Source: Roseovarius mucosus (GTDB lineage Bacteria; Pseudomonadota; Alphaproteobacteria; Rhodobacterales; Rhodobacteraceae). Taken from it: a DNA stretch of 64,000 bases. Numbering within the stretch: position 1 is the first letter of the stretch; each line of letters starts with the position of its first letter. The notes under the pieces are model-generated. The model searched no databases and was not told the DNA's origin. It was given only the letters and a program-made list of their open reading frames with translations. The stretch spans positions 3,485,501-3,549,500 of the forward strand of contig NZ_CP020474.1 in NCBI RefSeq assembly GCF_002080415.1, written 5' to 3'. Positions 1-9,782 of this stretch are shown piece by piece. A program made the position numbers and the translations under genes.

Positions 1-964
1 ATTCGATGGTATCCGCCATAGTCGATGTGCCATGCGCGTTGACGTAATCAATATCCGATGGGTTCAGACCGGCGCGCTGTAGCGCCGCCTGCATCGCCCG
101 GAACCCGCCATCGCCCGTCTCGGAGGGTGCGGTGATGTGATAGGCATCGCCCGACAGGCCATAGCCCAGAATTTCCGCATAGATTTTCGCGCCACGCGCC
201 TTGGCATGCTCGTATTCCTCAAGCACCACGACGCCCGCACCTTCGCCCATGACAAACCCGTCGCGGTCCGCGTCATAGGGGCGGCTTGCGGCCTGAGGAT
301 CATCTGCGCGCTTGGTCGAGAGCGCCTTGCAGGCGTTGAACCCGGCAATCCCGATCTCGCAGATCGAGGCTTCGGCCCCGCCCGCCACCATCACATCCGC
401 GTCGCCCCACTGAATAAGCCGCGCCGCATCGCCAATCGCATGCGCGCCGGTGGCGCAGGCGGTCACGACCGAATGGTTTGGTCCCTTGAACCCATAGCGA
501 ATGCTCACCTGACCCGAGATCAGGTTGATCAGCGCGCCGGGAATGAAGAACGGCGATACCCGCCGCACGCCTTTTTCGCGGATGATACCGGCCGTTTCCT
601 CGATCGAGCGCAGCCCGCCGATGCCTGATCCCAGCATCACGCCAGTACGTTCGCGCGCGGCCTCATCCTCGGGCATCCAGCCTGAATCCTCGACCGCCTG
701 TTGGGCAGCGGCAATGCCATAGAGGATGAAATCATCGACCTTGCGGCGCTCTTTCGGCTCCATGTACTTATCGGAATGAAAGGTGCCATCGGTGCCATCG
801 CCAAGGGGAATCTGGCAGGCGTATTTCGTCACCACATTGACGGGGTCAAAGCGGATGATGGTTCCCGCCCCCGATTGCCCCGCCAATAGCCTGCTCCAGG
901 TCAGTTCGACCCCATCAGCCAGCGGGGTTACGAGACCCAGACCTGTGACAACGACACGCCGCAT
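1..964 (-). CDS. fabF: Beta-ketoacyl-ACP synthase II (partial, C-terminus off the window)
   Basis: Condensing enzyme of type II fatty acid elongation: it joins malonyl-ACP to an acyl-ACP in the cytoplasm. Translation from the ATG at 964 begins MRRVVVTGLGLVTPL, the usual FabF N-terminus. The nucleophile Cys169 is in TACATGAH, and a catalytic His lies in NAHGTST near residue 308. About 321 residues are visible; FabF is normally about 420, so roughly the last 100 (with the second His and GHSLG-type loop) are beyond position 1. No acpP lies directly upstream, although acpP-fabF is a common order; the upstream neighbour is a divergent dehydrogenase gene. The identity is secure; only the C-terminus is unseen. 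Confidence 0.96.
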   Translation of the reverse strand, partial: MRRVVVTGLGLVTPLADGVELTWSRLLAGQSGAGTIIRFDPVNVVTKYACQIPLGDGTDGTFHSDKYMEPKERRKVDDFILYGIAAAQQAVEDSGWMPEDEAARERTGVMLGSGIGGLRSIEETAGIIREKGVRRVSPFFIPGALINLISGQVSIRYGFKGPNHSVVTACATGAHAIGDAARLIQWGDADVMVAGGAEASICEIGIAGFNACKALSTKRADDPQAASRPYDADRDGFVMGEGAGVVVLEEYEHAKARGAKIYAEILGYGLSGDAYHITAPSETGDGGFRAMQAALQRAGLNPSDIDYVNAHGTSTMADTIE

Positions 965-1168
965 GATGCTGCCTTTCCCTTGTGTGTTCTTTTGCTGCTC
1001 TTACCCCGCCTTGGCCCCAAGGGGCAAGAGCATCGCACCATCCCCTGCAAGGCCCCGCCAACCGCCGTCACTTCGGCTGGGCTGAACTCTGCTTCAAAAG
1101 GATTGGATTGACCGCGCCCACCCCCCGCACCCATAGCTGGCGCGCAGCTATCACAAGAGGGCAGAGCC

Positions 1169-2146
1169 ATGGCCGATATCACCTTGCACGAGATCGAAAC
1201 GCGCACCACGGCAGCCCTCATTCGGCATGGGGCGGCCCCGTGGATCGCCGCCGAGGTGGCCCGCGCTGTGCGCGCTGCCGAAAGCATCGGCAACCGCATC
1301 TGCGGCCTCTACTACCTAGAAAGCTATTGCCAGCAATTGCAGACAGGCCGCGTCAACGGCACGGTCGAGCCAGAGGTAAGCCAACCGCGCCCCGGCGCGG
1401 TCTTGGTCGATGCGCGCATGGGCTTTGCCCAACCCGCCTTTGCCCGTGGCATCGACCGTGCCGCAGCAGCCGCGCGGATCAATGGCGTCGCCAGCCTTGC
1501 CATCGGTCACGCCCATACCTGCACCTCACTGGGCTATTTCACCGAACAGATCGCACGGCGCGGGCTGATCGGATTGGGGATGACCAATGCCTCGCCCATC
1601 GTTGCCGCACCGGGCGGCAAGACGCGGGTGATCGGCACCAATCCCATCGCCTTTTCCGTGCCAGACGGGCAGGGCGGTCTTGCCATGCAATTCGATCAAT
1701 CGACCACAGTCGTGGCGCTGGGCAAGATCACCATGGCCAAGGCGGCAGGCCAGCCTATCCCGCTGGGCTGGGCGCTTGACGCTCAGGGAAACCCCACCAC
1801 CGATCCCGAGGCGGCGCTGAGCGGCTCCTTGGTCAGCATCGGCGGGGCCAAAGGCTGGGGCCTTGGCCTTATGGCCGAGCTTTTGGCCGCAGGCCTGACC
1901 GGCGGCGTGGTCAGCCGCGATGTGAACCCGCTCAAGGCACCCGATGGCCCGCCGCATGATCTGGGGCAATATTACCTGCTGATGGACCCGGACCTATCCG
2001 GTGTCTTCTTCGACCGGTTGGCGCAGGTGGCCGAGGGCGCAACTACGGATGCAGGCGCGCGCATGCCGGGGCAGGGCAAAAAGCCGTGCGATCCCGTCAC
2101 CGTCCCGGATCCGCTCTGGGCGCAGGTGCGCGATCTGGCCGGTTGA
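1169..2146 (+). CDS. Ldh2-family malate/lactate/sulfolactate dehydrogenase
   Basis: NAD(P)-dependent 2-hydroxyacid or cyclic-imine oxidoreductase of the malate/L-lactate dehydrogenase (Ldh_2) superfamily, cytoplasmic. Family hallmarks visible are the His-containing segment IGHAHTCTSLGYFTEQ, then GLIGLGMTNAS, the nucleotide-binding IGTNPIAFSVP, and the C-terminal KGWGLGLMAELLAAGLTGG. At 325 residues it is slightly shorter than the usual 335-350. The family includes malate, ureidoglycolate and (R)-sulfolactate dehydrogenases and delta1-piperideine-2-carboxylate reductase, and the substrate cannot be read from motifs alone. It starts about 200 bp from divergent fabF and is followed 78 bp later by a cytochrome c gene, with no obvious pathway partner. 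Confidence 0.88.
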   Translation: MADITLHEIETRTTAALIRHGAAPWIAAEVARAVRAAESIGNRICGLYYLESYCQQLQTGRVNGTVEPEVSQPRPGAVLVDARMGFAQPAFARGIDRAAAAARINGVASLAIGHAHTCTSLGYFTEQIARRGLIGLGMTNASPIVAAPGGKTRVIGTNPIAFSVPDGQGGLAMQFDQSTTVVALGKITMAKAAGQPIPLGWALDAQGNPTTDPEAALSGSLVSIGGAKGWGLGLMAELLAAGLTGGVVSRDVNPLKAPDGPPHDLGQYYLLMDPDLSGVFFDRLAQVAEGATTDAGARMPGQGKKPCDPVTVPDPLWAQVRDLAG

Positions 2147-2223
2147 TCCCGATCAAGGCATGGGGCACGCTCCAGACCTATAAAAGAGAACCACCGCCTT
2201 TGGACACCGCAAGGAGACCTCTT

Positions 2224-2628
2224 ATGCGCGCGACACTCTCGATCGTAATCTTGGCAAGCCTCACTTTGACAAACGCCACGCAAGCCCAGGACATCCGAGC
2301 CGGAACCCAGACCTATGAACGCTATTGCGCCGCCTGCCATGGGCATGACGCCACCGGCTTTGGCCCGATGCGGGCGGTGCTGACACTGCTTCCCACTGAC
2401 CTCACCGCGCTCAGGGCCACGAACAATGGCCATTTCCCGGTTGAACGGGTGGTGCGCCGCATCGACGGGCGTGATCCGCTGGTGTCGCACGGCAGCCCGA
2501 TGCCGATCTATGGCAGCTTCTTTGAGGATCGCGATACCGGCCTCAAGACCGAGCGCGGACAAATCATCCTGACCAGCCAGCCGGTAATTGATCTGGTGGC
2601 CTATCTCGAAACGCTGCAAAAACCCTGA
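2224..2628 (+). CDS. Small periplasmic mono-heme cytochrome c
   Basis: Exported electron carrier of about 134 residues. A Sec signal peptide (residues 1 to about 22, ending ATQAQ) precedes one heme-binding CAACH at residues 35-39. A likely axial Met follows in HGSPMPIYG. The frame is open further upstream, but the ATG at 2224 is preferred because it follows the Shine-Dalgarno AAGGAGA and begins the signal peptide. It resembles stand-alone class I cytochromes c of Rhodobacterales; its redox partner is unknown. The next gene also encodes a small exported protein. Confidence 0.85.
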   Translation: MRATLSIVILASLTLTNATQAQDIRAGTQTYERYCAACHGHDATGFGPMRAVLTLLPTDLTALRATNNGHFPVERVVRRIDGRDPLVSHGSPMPIYGSFFEDRDTGLKTERGQIILTSQPVIDLVAYLETLQKP

Positions 2629-2681
2629 TCGCTTGACGCAATCATAGAGGGGGCTAGTTCTGGCATAGTGAGAGGTGTACC

Positions 2682-3080
2682 ATGCGCTCTATCATTCTGT
2701 CTTTGATCCTGATGCTCGGTCTCGCAGCGCCCTTGCGCGCACAAGAGGGGGCAAAGGCCGTCATCACCGCGCAGATCGAGGCGTTTCTGGCACAGGATGT
2801 CAGCCGCGCCTATGGCTATGCCAGCCCCTTCATCCAGCAGAAATTTGCCACCCCCGAACAGTTCGGCGCGATGGTGCGCGACGGCTATCCGATGGTCTGG
2901 CGCCCCTCTGACGTGACCTTTCTTGAGATGCGCGAGATTGCCGGGCGGCTCTGGCAAGGCGTGCGGGTCGTCGATGCGGCGGGCGCGGGCTGGATCGTAG
3001 ACTATGAGATGATCGAGACGCCAGAGGGCTGGCGCATCAACGGCGTTCAGGTGCGCCCCGCCCCGGATGCCAGCGTTTGA
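2682..3080 (+). CDS. DUF4864 exported protein
   Basis: A 132-residue protein with a signal peptide (MRSIILSLILMLGLAAPLRA). The mature part, beginning QEGAKAVITAQIEAFLAQD, has the NTF2-like pattern of DUF4864: helical start, then ASPFIQQKFATPEQFGAMVRDGYP and a C-terminal beta sheet ending WRINGVQVRP. The molecular function of this family is not established. It lies 53 bp after the cytochrome c gene and before folP, all on the plus strand, so co-transcription is possible. The family call rests on pattern recognition. Confidence 0.75.
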   Translation: MRSIILSLILMLGLAAPLRAQEGAKAVITAQIEAFLAQDVSRAYGYASPFIQQKFATPEQFGAMVRDGYPMVWRPSDVTFLEMREIAGRLWQGVRVVDAAGAGWIVDYEMIETPEGWRINGVQVRPAPDASV

Positions 3081-3160
3081 TCCCGCGCAGGCGGGCTTGA
3101 CCGCAGAGGTCCACCCGCTTACCTCACCGGCCTGATCCCCATGCCGCGTTGAGGCCCCAT

Positions 3161-4171
3161 ATGCCCTATTACCGCCCCATCCCCCGCACCGATCCCGCTC
3201 GCCCCGCTGGCGCGCTGACGCTTGCGGGCGGCTGGTGCTGGTTCGATACGGTCGAGGTGCTGGATCGCGCCGCTCCCTCTTACCTCATGCCCGCCGCTGA
3301 TCTGCCGATTGAGGCGCTGCATCGCCTCACCACGCCGCGCGCGCCGGTGGCGGGGCTCGATATGACCGCGCCGCAGATCATGGGTATTCTCAACGTCACC
3401 CCAGACAGCTTTTCCGACGGCGGTCAGCATTTTGATCCCGAAGTGGCGCTGGCCCATGCCCGTCAGATGGCCAGTGACGGGGCCGCAATTTTGGACGTGG
3501 GCGGCGAATCCACCCGCCCCGGTGCCGCCCCCGTGCCCGTTGAGGATGAAATCACCCGCACCGCCCCAATCATCTCGGCCCTGCGCGCGGGCCTGACCAC
3601 GCCCATTTCCATCGACACCCGCAAGGCGGCGGTGGCGCAGGCCGCCCATGCGGTGGGGGCCAATCTGATCAACGATGTGGCGGGGCTAACCTATGATCCC
3701 GCCTTGGCCCCCTATGCCGCCACCCATGCCCTGCCGGTTTGTGTGATGCACGCCCAAGGCTCGCCCGAGACCATGCAGCAAGACCCGCGCTATGACCATG
3801 TGCTGCTCGATGTCTACGACTGGCTCGCCGCCCGGATCGAGGCGCTTGAGGCCCTTGGAATCCCCCGTGCGCGCATCATAACCGACCCCGGCATCGGCTT
3901 TGGCAAGACTGTTGCGCATAACCTGACCCTCCTGCAAAACCTCTCGCTCTTTCACAGCCTCGGCTGTCCCGTTCTCCTTGGTGCCTCGCGCAAGCGCTTC
4001 ATCGGCGAGATCAGCCGCACGCCTGTTGCTGCTGACCGTATCCCCGGCTCTCTCGCCGTGGCCTTGGGCGGTGTGGCACAAGGGGTGCAGATCCTGCGCG
4101 TGCATGACGTCCCCGAGACCCGCGCCGCACTTGATCTCTGGCGCGCCACTCTCGCCGCGCCACGCGCCTAG
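3161..4171 (+). CDS. folP: Dihydropteroate synthase
   Basis: Condenses 6-hydroxymethyl-dihydropterin pyrophosphate with p-aminobenzoate to give 7,8-dihydropteroate in folate synthesis; this is the sulfonamide target. Signatures are GILNVTPDSFSDGG, GGESTRPGA, SIDTRKAAVA, NDVAG, DPGIGFGKTVAHNL and GASRKRFIG. The protein is 336 residues, with an N-terminal extension of about 70 before the TIM barrel, common in Rhodobacterales. An in-frame TTG lies at 3149, but the ATG at 3161 is preceded by GAGG at good spacing. The often adjacent glmM is not next to it here. Confidence 0.95.
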   Translation: MPYYRPIPRTDPARPAGALTLAGGWCWFDTVEVLDRAAPSYLMPAADLPIEALHRLTTPRAPVAGLDMTAPQIMGILNVTPDSFSDGGQHFDPEVALAHARQMASDGAAILDVGGESTRPGAAPVPVEDEITRTAPIISALRAGLTTPISIDTRKAAVAQAAHAVGANLINDVAGLTYDPALAPYAATHALPVCVMHAQGSPETMQQDPRYDHVLLDVYDWLAARIEALEALGIPRARIITDPGIGFGKTVAHNLTLLQNLSLFHSLGCPVLLGASRKRFIGEISRTPVAADRIPGSLAVALGGVAQGVQILRVHDVPETRAALDLWRATLAAPRA

Positions 4172-4304
4172 GCTTTTCAAAATCAGCTTTAGGGCTGTGA
4201 CTTGTCCACAGGATGCGGCCGGTTTCTTACCAAATTCTGATCTGGGCGCACGCATGGGGCTGAACCTTACAAAATCCGGGGTGATTTCGTAAGCTCTGTA
4301 AGGC

Positions 4305-5222
4305 TCACCTTGCGCCAAAGACCCGCCGCAAAGCGCCCCATTGGCTCATGCCAACACCGACCAGAATCAGCGTCATCGCCGCCAGCAAACTTGGCGGCAA
4401 AACCTCGGACAGCACGAGCGCCCCAAGGATCACCGACCACACCGGCACCATGTAATTGACAAGGCTGAAAAAACTCGGCCCCGCCTCGCGGTTGACCTGC
4501 ACCAGCAACAGTTGTGCCACGCCAGTCGGCAGGATGCCAAGATAGAGCAAGGCCAATAAACTCTTTGTATTCAAATCAGTAGGCAACCCCTCAACCACCA
4601 ACGCCAAGGGCACAATCATCCCCGCTGCCAGCGTCAACACCAAAGCGGACAGCGACAAACGGTCCACCTCTGGCGACAGACGTGTAGCAATCGAGCCGAT
4701 CGCATAGCCCCCCGCTGCCCCAAGGCAGGCCAGTCTTGCCAAGGATTCCAGATCCTTACCGGTCGAAGTGAAGGCTTCTGGCCCGATCAACACGACAACC
4801 CCCGTCGTGCCCAGAACAAACCCCACCAAACGCCGCACATGCATCCGCTCTCCGGGCACCAGAAAATGCGCCAAGGGCAAGATCAAAAGCGGCACCGCCG
4901 CCATACACACCCCGGCAAACCCCGAAGCCACAGATTGCTGCGCCCAAGACAAAAGGATGAATGGTAAAACGTTTGAAAACAACGCCATGACAAGTGCGAA
5001 TTGCCAGATGCGCGCCCCGTCCGGGCCGCGCAAAGCGGGCAATTTCCGCCCTTTGAACCGCAGCAGGCAGAGCAAAAACCCCGCCCCCAACACGATCCGC
5101 ACCGCCGCCACGAAGAATGGTCCCGCCCCGGTCAACGCGACCGATACGAACATAAAGGACGCGCCCCAGATCACGCCCAAGGCACCGATCCTCAGCCAGT
5201 TGAGTGCGGAAATCTCTTGCAT
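4305..5222 (-). CDS. EamA/DMT-superfamily permease
   Basis: Inner-membrane transporter of the drug/metabolite superfamily, 305 residues with about ten hydrophobic helices arranged as two EamA repeats (first helix LRIGALGVIWGASFMFVSVA; second repeat starting near LGAAGGYAIGSIATRLS). Family members export amino acids, metabolites or drugs; the substrate is not deducible. It lies downstream of ilvC on the same strand, separated by 67 bp that contain a hairpin. Joint transcription with ilvC would suggest amino acid export, but that is only inference. Confidence 0.9.
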   Translation of the reverse strand: MQEISALNWLRIGALGVIWGASFMFVSVALTGAGPFFVAAVRIVLGAGFLLCLLRFKGRKLPALRGPDGARIWQFALVMALFSNVLPFILLSWAQQSVASGFAGVCMAAVPLLILPLAHFLVPGERMHVRRLVGFVLGTTGVVVLIGPEAFTSTGKDLESLARLACLGAAGGYAIGSIATRLSPEVDRLSLSALVLTLAAGMIVPLALVVEGLPTDLNTKSLLALLYLGILPTGVAQLLLVQVNREAGPSFFSLVNYMVPVWSVILGALVLSEVLPPSLLAAMTLILVGVGMSQWGALRRVFGAR

Positions 5223-5241
5223 GGAGGGGCCTTTCAGACAC

Positions 5242-5270
5242 GAAAGGGCACCCGCAGGGGATGCCCTTTC
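5242..5270 (-). terminator. Stem-loop between ilvC and the DMT permease
   Basis: GAAAGGGCA at 5242-5250 and TGCCCTTTC at 5262-5270 form a perfect 9-bp stem with an 11-nt loop. It starts 20 bp past the ilvC stop (minus strand). No strong T run follows on that strand, so it may be a weak terminator, a transcript-stabilising hairpin, or an attenuation element ahead of the permease gene. Confidence 0.5.
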
Positions 5271-5289
5271 GCTTTGGATTTCAAGGACT

Positions 5290-6381
<1,092 letters not shown>

Positions 6382-6408
6382 TTATTTCTGGTAAAGTTCA
6401 GCGTAATC

Positions 6409-6427
6409 ATTCTCCATAAGCTAGAAT
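6409..6427. promoter_or_regulatory. Candidate Lrp-type operator (ATTCT-N9-AGAAT)
   Basis: ATTCT at 6409-6413 and AGAAT at 6423-6427 form a 19-bp inverted repeat between ilvC and the first Lrp-family gene, just before that gene's start. Lrp/AsnC proteins bind short AT-rich dyads and usually repress their own gene. The assignment is by position and symmetry only. Confidence 0.4.
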
Positions 6428-6439
6428 ATGGAAGAAATT

Positions 6440-6895
6440 ATGCTCGATGATACTGATCGCCGCATCTTGCGCCACTATCAACATGCCCCCACCCTTGGGG
6501 CGTCGGACCTTGCAGAGCGCGCGGGCGTGACCTCGGCAACCTGCGCCCGCCGGTTAGAGCGGATGCAACAAGAGGGCGTGATCCGGGCCAACCGCGCCGT
6601 AATCGACTGGCGCGCGCTTGGCTATGAGGTTGAGGTGTCGTTGCGCATCACGCTGGATAAAACACAGCCCCGCGCCTTTGACGAGTTCATCGACGCCGCG
6701 AGAGACGTGCCTGAAGTCATTGAAATACAGACATTTCTTGGCCGTGTTGATCTGCGCCTTTCGGTCATTGCGCGCGATATGGCGCATTACCAACAGCTTT
6801 ATCGCAGCGCCATCCTGACCCTGCCGCATATCGCCGATATCGAGGCGCTGATGCATGTGGCGCGGATCAAATCCGACGAGGTGCTGCCGCTGTGA
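6440..6895 (+). CDS. Lrp/AsnC-family transcriptional regulator (first of a pair)
   Basis: DNA-binding regulator of amino acid metabolism, about 151 residues. It has an N-terminal winged helix-turn-helix (LDDTDRRILRHYQ, then GVTSATCARRLERMQQEGVI) and a C-terminal RAM/ligand domain (VIEIQTFLGRVDLRLSVIARDM). The ATG at 6440 is preferred over the in-frame ATG at 6428 because GGAAG precedes it and the family N-terminus normally begins just before LDxxDRxIL. It is divergent from ilvC and overlaps the next Lrp gene by 4 bp, indicating translational coupling. Confidence 0.9.
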   Translation: MLDDTDRRILRHYQHAPTLGASDLAERAGVTSATCARRLERMQQEGVIRANRAVIDWRALGYEVEVSLRITLDKTQPRAFDEFIDAARDVPEVIEIQTFLGRVDLRLSVIARDMAHYQQLYRSAILTLPHIADIEALMHVARIKSDEVLPL

Positions 6896-7350
6896 TCGAG
6901 CTGGATACCCTCGACCGGCTGATCCTGCGCGAGATGGTGCGCGATGCCACTCAATCTGCAAGCGCGATTGGCCGCGCCCTTGGCCTGTCTCAGCCCGCCA
7001 CATGGCGACGCCTGCAACGGTTGCGCGATATGGGGGTCATCAAGGGGCAACGCCTTGAATTAGATCACGAAAAGCTCGGTTTCGGAGTCTCGGTATTCCT
7101 TGGCGTCAAACTTGCCACCAAGGGCCGGGTCAGTCTGGAAGATTTCGAGCGCGCCGTCAGCGCCATCCCTGAAGTGCAGACGGTCGAGCATATCTTGGGC
7201 CTTTACGATTATCGCTTGCGGGTCGTGGCGCGCGATATTTCTGATTTTGAACGTGTTTTGCGCCGCCGGATCATGACCCTGCCGGGGGTGGGCGATGTCG
7301 AGGCGAATGTCCTTTTGAGCGAGGAGCGCCGCCCCGGCCCCATCGGATGA
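6892..7350 (+). CDS. Lrp/AsnC-family transcriptional regulator (second of a pair)
   Basis: A 152-residue Lrp-type regulator with HTH (ELDTLDRLILREMVRD; LSQPATWRRLQRLRDMG) and RAM domain (VQTVEHILGLYDYRLRVVARD). It starts with GTG inside the GTGA overlap with the upstream Lrp gene, so the two are almost certainly co-translated and may form mixed oligomers. The class V aminotransferase gene 64 bp downstream is a plausible target. The two paralogues resemble each other in size and layout and probably arose by duplication. Confidence 0.9.
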   Translation: MIELDTLDRLILREMVRDATQSASAIGRALGLSQPATWRRLQRLRDMGVIKGQRLELDHEKLGFGVSVFLGVKLATKGRVSLEDFERAVSAIPEVQTVEHILGLYDYRLRVVARDISDFERVLRRRIMTLPGVGDVEANVLLSEERRPGPIG

Positions 7351-7384
7351 CGTGCCGCACTGGACTTATGGGTGAACCCGCGCC

Positions 7385-7400
7385 ATCTTGCCCGCAAGAT
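7385..7400 (+). promoter_or_regulatory. Inverted repeat just upstream of the aminotransferase RBS
   Basis: ATCTTG-CCCG-CAAGAT at 7385-7400 is a perfect 6-bp stem with a 4-nt loop. It ends about two bases before the Shine-Dalgarno GAGGAG and 14 bp before the start codon. It could be a regulator binding site or an RNA hairpin that limits ribosome access. Confidence 0.4.
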
Positions 7401-7414
7401 AGAGGAGACATTCC

Positions 7415-8542
7415 ATGACGGCCCTGCTTGACCATGTCGATCCCGATGGACTTTTGGAGTATTCGGTGGTGTTCACTGATCGCTCGCTCAACCATATGTC
7501 TGCCTCTTTTCAAGAGGTTATGTGCGACATTTCATCCATGCTCAAGGATGTCTACGCCGCGGATGCGGTGGCGCTAGTGCCCGGTGGCGGGTCTTATGCG
7601 ATGGAATCTGTCGCCCGGCAGTTTGGCCGTGGCGCACATGCGCTTGTCGTGCGCAACGGCTGGTTCTCGTTTCGCTGGAGCCAGATTTTCGACGCAGGAC
7701 AGTTCACCTCTGACACCACCGTCTGCATGGCCCGGCAAACTGGCAACGGGGCGACCACGCCCTTTGCCCCGGCCCCCATCGAAGAGGTCGTGGCAAAAAT
7801 CCATGAAGCAAAGCCCGACGTGGTCTTTGCCCCGCATGTGGAAACCTCGGCGGGGTTGATCCTGCCTGACGATTACATCACCGCCTTGGCCAATGCGGCG
7901 CATGAGGTGGGCGCGCTCTTGGTGCTGGATTGCATCGCTTCGGGCTGCGCTTGGGTTGATATGCGCGCGACGGGCGTTGATGTGCTGATTTCCGCGCCGC
8001 AAAAAGGGTGGTCGGCCTCGCCTTCTGCCGGTTTGGTGATGCTTTCGGCGCGCGCGCTGGAACGGCTGGAAGAAACGACGTCCGACAGTTTTGCGCTCGA
8101 CCTCAAGAAATGGCGCGCGATTATGCAGGCCTATGAAAATGGCGGCCATGCCTATCACGCGACCATGCCCACCGACGCGCTGCGCGGCTTCCGCGACACG
8201 ATGATCGAGACCCGCGATTATGGGTTCGAGCGGCTGCGCGATGCGCAATGGGACTTGGGCAATGGCGTGCGGGCGATGCTGGCCGCGCGCGGCGTGACCT
8301 CTGTCGCCGCCGAAGGCTTTGGCGCGCCCGGCGTTGTCGTCAGCTACACCAGCGATCCCGATATACAGAACGGCAAGAAATTCATGGCAGAAGGTATGCA
8401 GATTGCCGCCGGCGTGCCGTTGCAAGTGGGCGAGCCCGAGGGCTTTCGCACCTTTCGTCTTGGGCTTTTTGGTCTGGATAAACTCTATGACGTGCCCGCC
8501 GCACTCAAGCGGCTTGAAACGGTCCTAGACAAGGTGCTCTGA
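7415..8542 (+). CDS. Class V aminotransferase (alanine/serine-glyoxylate type)
   Basis: PLP-dependent fold-type I aminotransferase of 375 residues. The PLP lysine is in SAPQKGWSASPSAG, preceded by the cofactor-binding LVLDCIASG and the VPGGGSYAMESVARQF phosphate loop. This pattern fits the alanine-glyoxylate / serine-glyoxylate / phosphoserine-type subgroup; the exact amino donor cannot be read. A good Shine-Dalgarno (GAGGAG) supports the ATG. It follows two coupled Lrp regulators on the same strand, which makes it a likely member of their amino-acid-responsive regulon, and it ends 3 bp from the convergent UbiH-like gene. Confidence 0.88.
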   Translation: MTALLDHVDPDGLLEYSVVFTDRSLNHMSASFQEVMCDISSMLKDVYAADAVALVPGGGSYAMESVARQFGRGAHALVVRNGWFSFRWSQIFDAGQFTSDTTVCMARQTGNGATTPFAPAPIEEVVAKIHEAKPDVVFAPHVETSAGLILPDDYITALANAAHEVGALLVLDCIASGCAWVDMRATGVDVLISAPQKGWSASPSAGLVMLSARALERLEETTSDSFALDLKKWRAIMQAYENGGHAYHATMPTDALRGFRDTMIETRDYGFERLRDAQWDLGNGVRAMLAARGVTSVAAEGFGAPGVVVSYTSDPDIQNGKKFMAEGMQIAAGVPLQVGEPEGFRTFRLGLFGLDKLYDVPAALKRLETVLDKVL

Positions 8543-8545
8543 GCC

Positions 8546-9748
8546 TTAGCCCCGTGCGCCAAGACCCATCTGCATCAGGGTTTTGCGCACTGGGGCCAGC
8601 GAGTAAATCGCGCTCAGCGCCTGTGCGCGCGCATCCCGCAATGGCTGTGTGCTCAGCATCGACGCGCGATTGAGCAGGTCGATCCCCGTCACGCGCGCCT
8701 GCACCTCGAAATGCCTGCGACGATGATAGGTGTCGAGCATGGTGCGGTCGCCCAAAGCCTCGGGGTTCGCCTCGGCCAGTTCCAGCAACACCCGCATATC
8801 GCCAAGCGACATATTGAGGCCCTGCGCGCCAATCGGTGGTACGACATGCGCGGCCTCGGCGACAAGCGCCACGCGCTCGCCTGACATGCGCTCTGCGACT
8901 TGGCTGATGATCGGCCAGACGGTGCGGTGTGATGCCAATGTCAGCGGGCCAAAAAGATGGCAAGACCGCGCATTCATTGCAGACTCGAATTCGGGCACCG
9001 GCAGGGCGGCCAAACGCGCAACCTCTGGCCCTTCTTCCATCCAGACGATGGCCGAGGACGGCCGCCCGTCGTGATCGGGCAGGGGCACAAGGGTGAACGG
9101 CCCGCCAGAACGGTGGATTTCGGTCGAGACATTGTCATGCGGGATTGGGTGGGTGACGGCAAAGGCAAGCGCCTTTTGACCGTAACGCGTTGTTTTGACG
9201 TGAATTCCGGCCGCCTCGCGGATAGGAGAGCCCCGCCCATCGGCGGCGATCACCAAGCGGCATCGCACCCGGGTGCCGTCGCTCAGCCCCACGCGCGCCT
9301 CGGCTTCGCGGGTAAAGAGCGTGGCGGTGCCGGTGCCGGGTTTGAACGTGACCGAGGGCAGGCTTTCCAGATGCGCCACCATTTCACGGCGCAAAAGCCA
9401 ATTGGGCAGGTTCCAACCAAAAGGGCGCTCGGAAATATCGCTGGCGTTGAATTCACGCACGACGCGGGGTTCGGGCAATTCGCCACCCGCATCGACGATC
9501 CGCATCACTTGCAGGTCCGTGGCATGTGGTGCGAGACGTGCCCAAAGGCCCGCCCGATCAAGGAGCGCCTGCGCCGGCTGCAAGAACGCTGTGGTGCGCA
9601 GGTCTGATCCAGCCGCATCGCGCGCCGTCACAGGCGGGGCTGGATCGACGCAAAGCACCGAAAACCCCGCGCTGCCAAAGACGGCAGCCGCGGTCAGGCC
9701 AGCAACACCGCCGCCTGAAACCACGATATCATACGACGCCTGCGTCAT
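8546..9748 (-). CDS. UbiH/Coq6-family FAD-dependent hydroxylase
   Basis: Flavoprotein monooxygenase of about 400 residues, probably hydroxylating the ubiquinone ring or a related aromatic. The FAD-binding GGGVAG lies in the first 25 residues, the DG motif is AADGRGSP, and the C-terminal FAD motif reads VAEAAHVVPPIGAQGLNMSLGD. That last motif has EAAH where most family members have GDAAH, a conservative change. The ATG at 9748 is preferred over an in-frame TTG six bases upstream. Which ubiquinone position it acts on (UbiH, UbiF or UbiL type) cannot be settled from motifs. Confidence 0.85.
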   Translation of the reverse strand: MTQASYDIVVSGGGVAGLTAAAVFGSAGFSVLCVDPAPPVTARDAAGSDLRTTAFLQPAQALLDRAGLWARLAPHATDLQVMRIVDAGGELPEPRVVREFNASDISERPFGWNLPNWLLRREMVAHLESLPSVTFKPGTGTATLFTREAEARVGLSDGTRVRCRLVIAADGRGSPIREAAGIHVKTTRYGQKALAFAVTHPIPHDNVSTEIHRSGGPFTLVPLPDHDGRPSSAIVWMEEGPEVARLAALPVPEFESAMNARSCHLFGPLTLASHRTVWPIISQVAERMSGERVALVAEAAHVVPPIGAQGLNMSLGDMRVLLELAEANPEALGDRTMLDTYHRRRHFEVQARVTGIDLLNRASMLSTQPLRDARAQALSAIYSLAPVRKTLMQMGLGARG

Positions 9749-9782
9749 TCTCAAAGTCTCCGAAATGGGATCTAGCGTCGGC

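Noticed and set aside
965..1168. Expected acpP gene upstream of fabF.
   Set aside because: No acyl-carrier-protein motif (DSL) is found in any frame here; acpP must be elsewhere.
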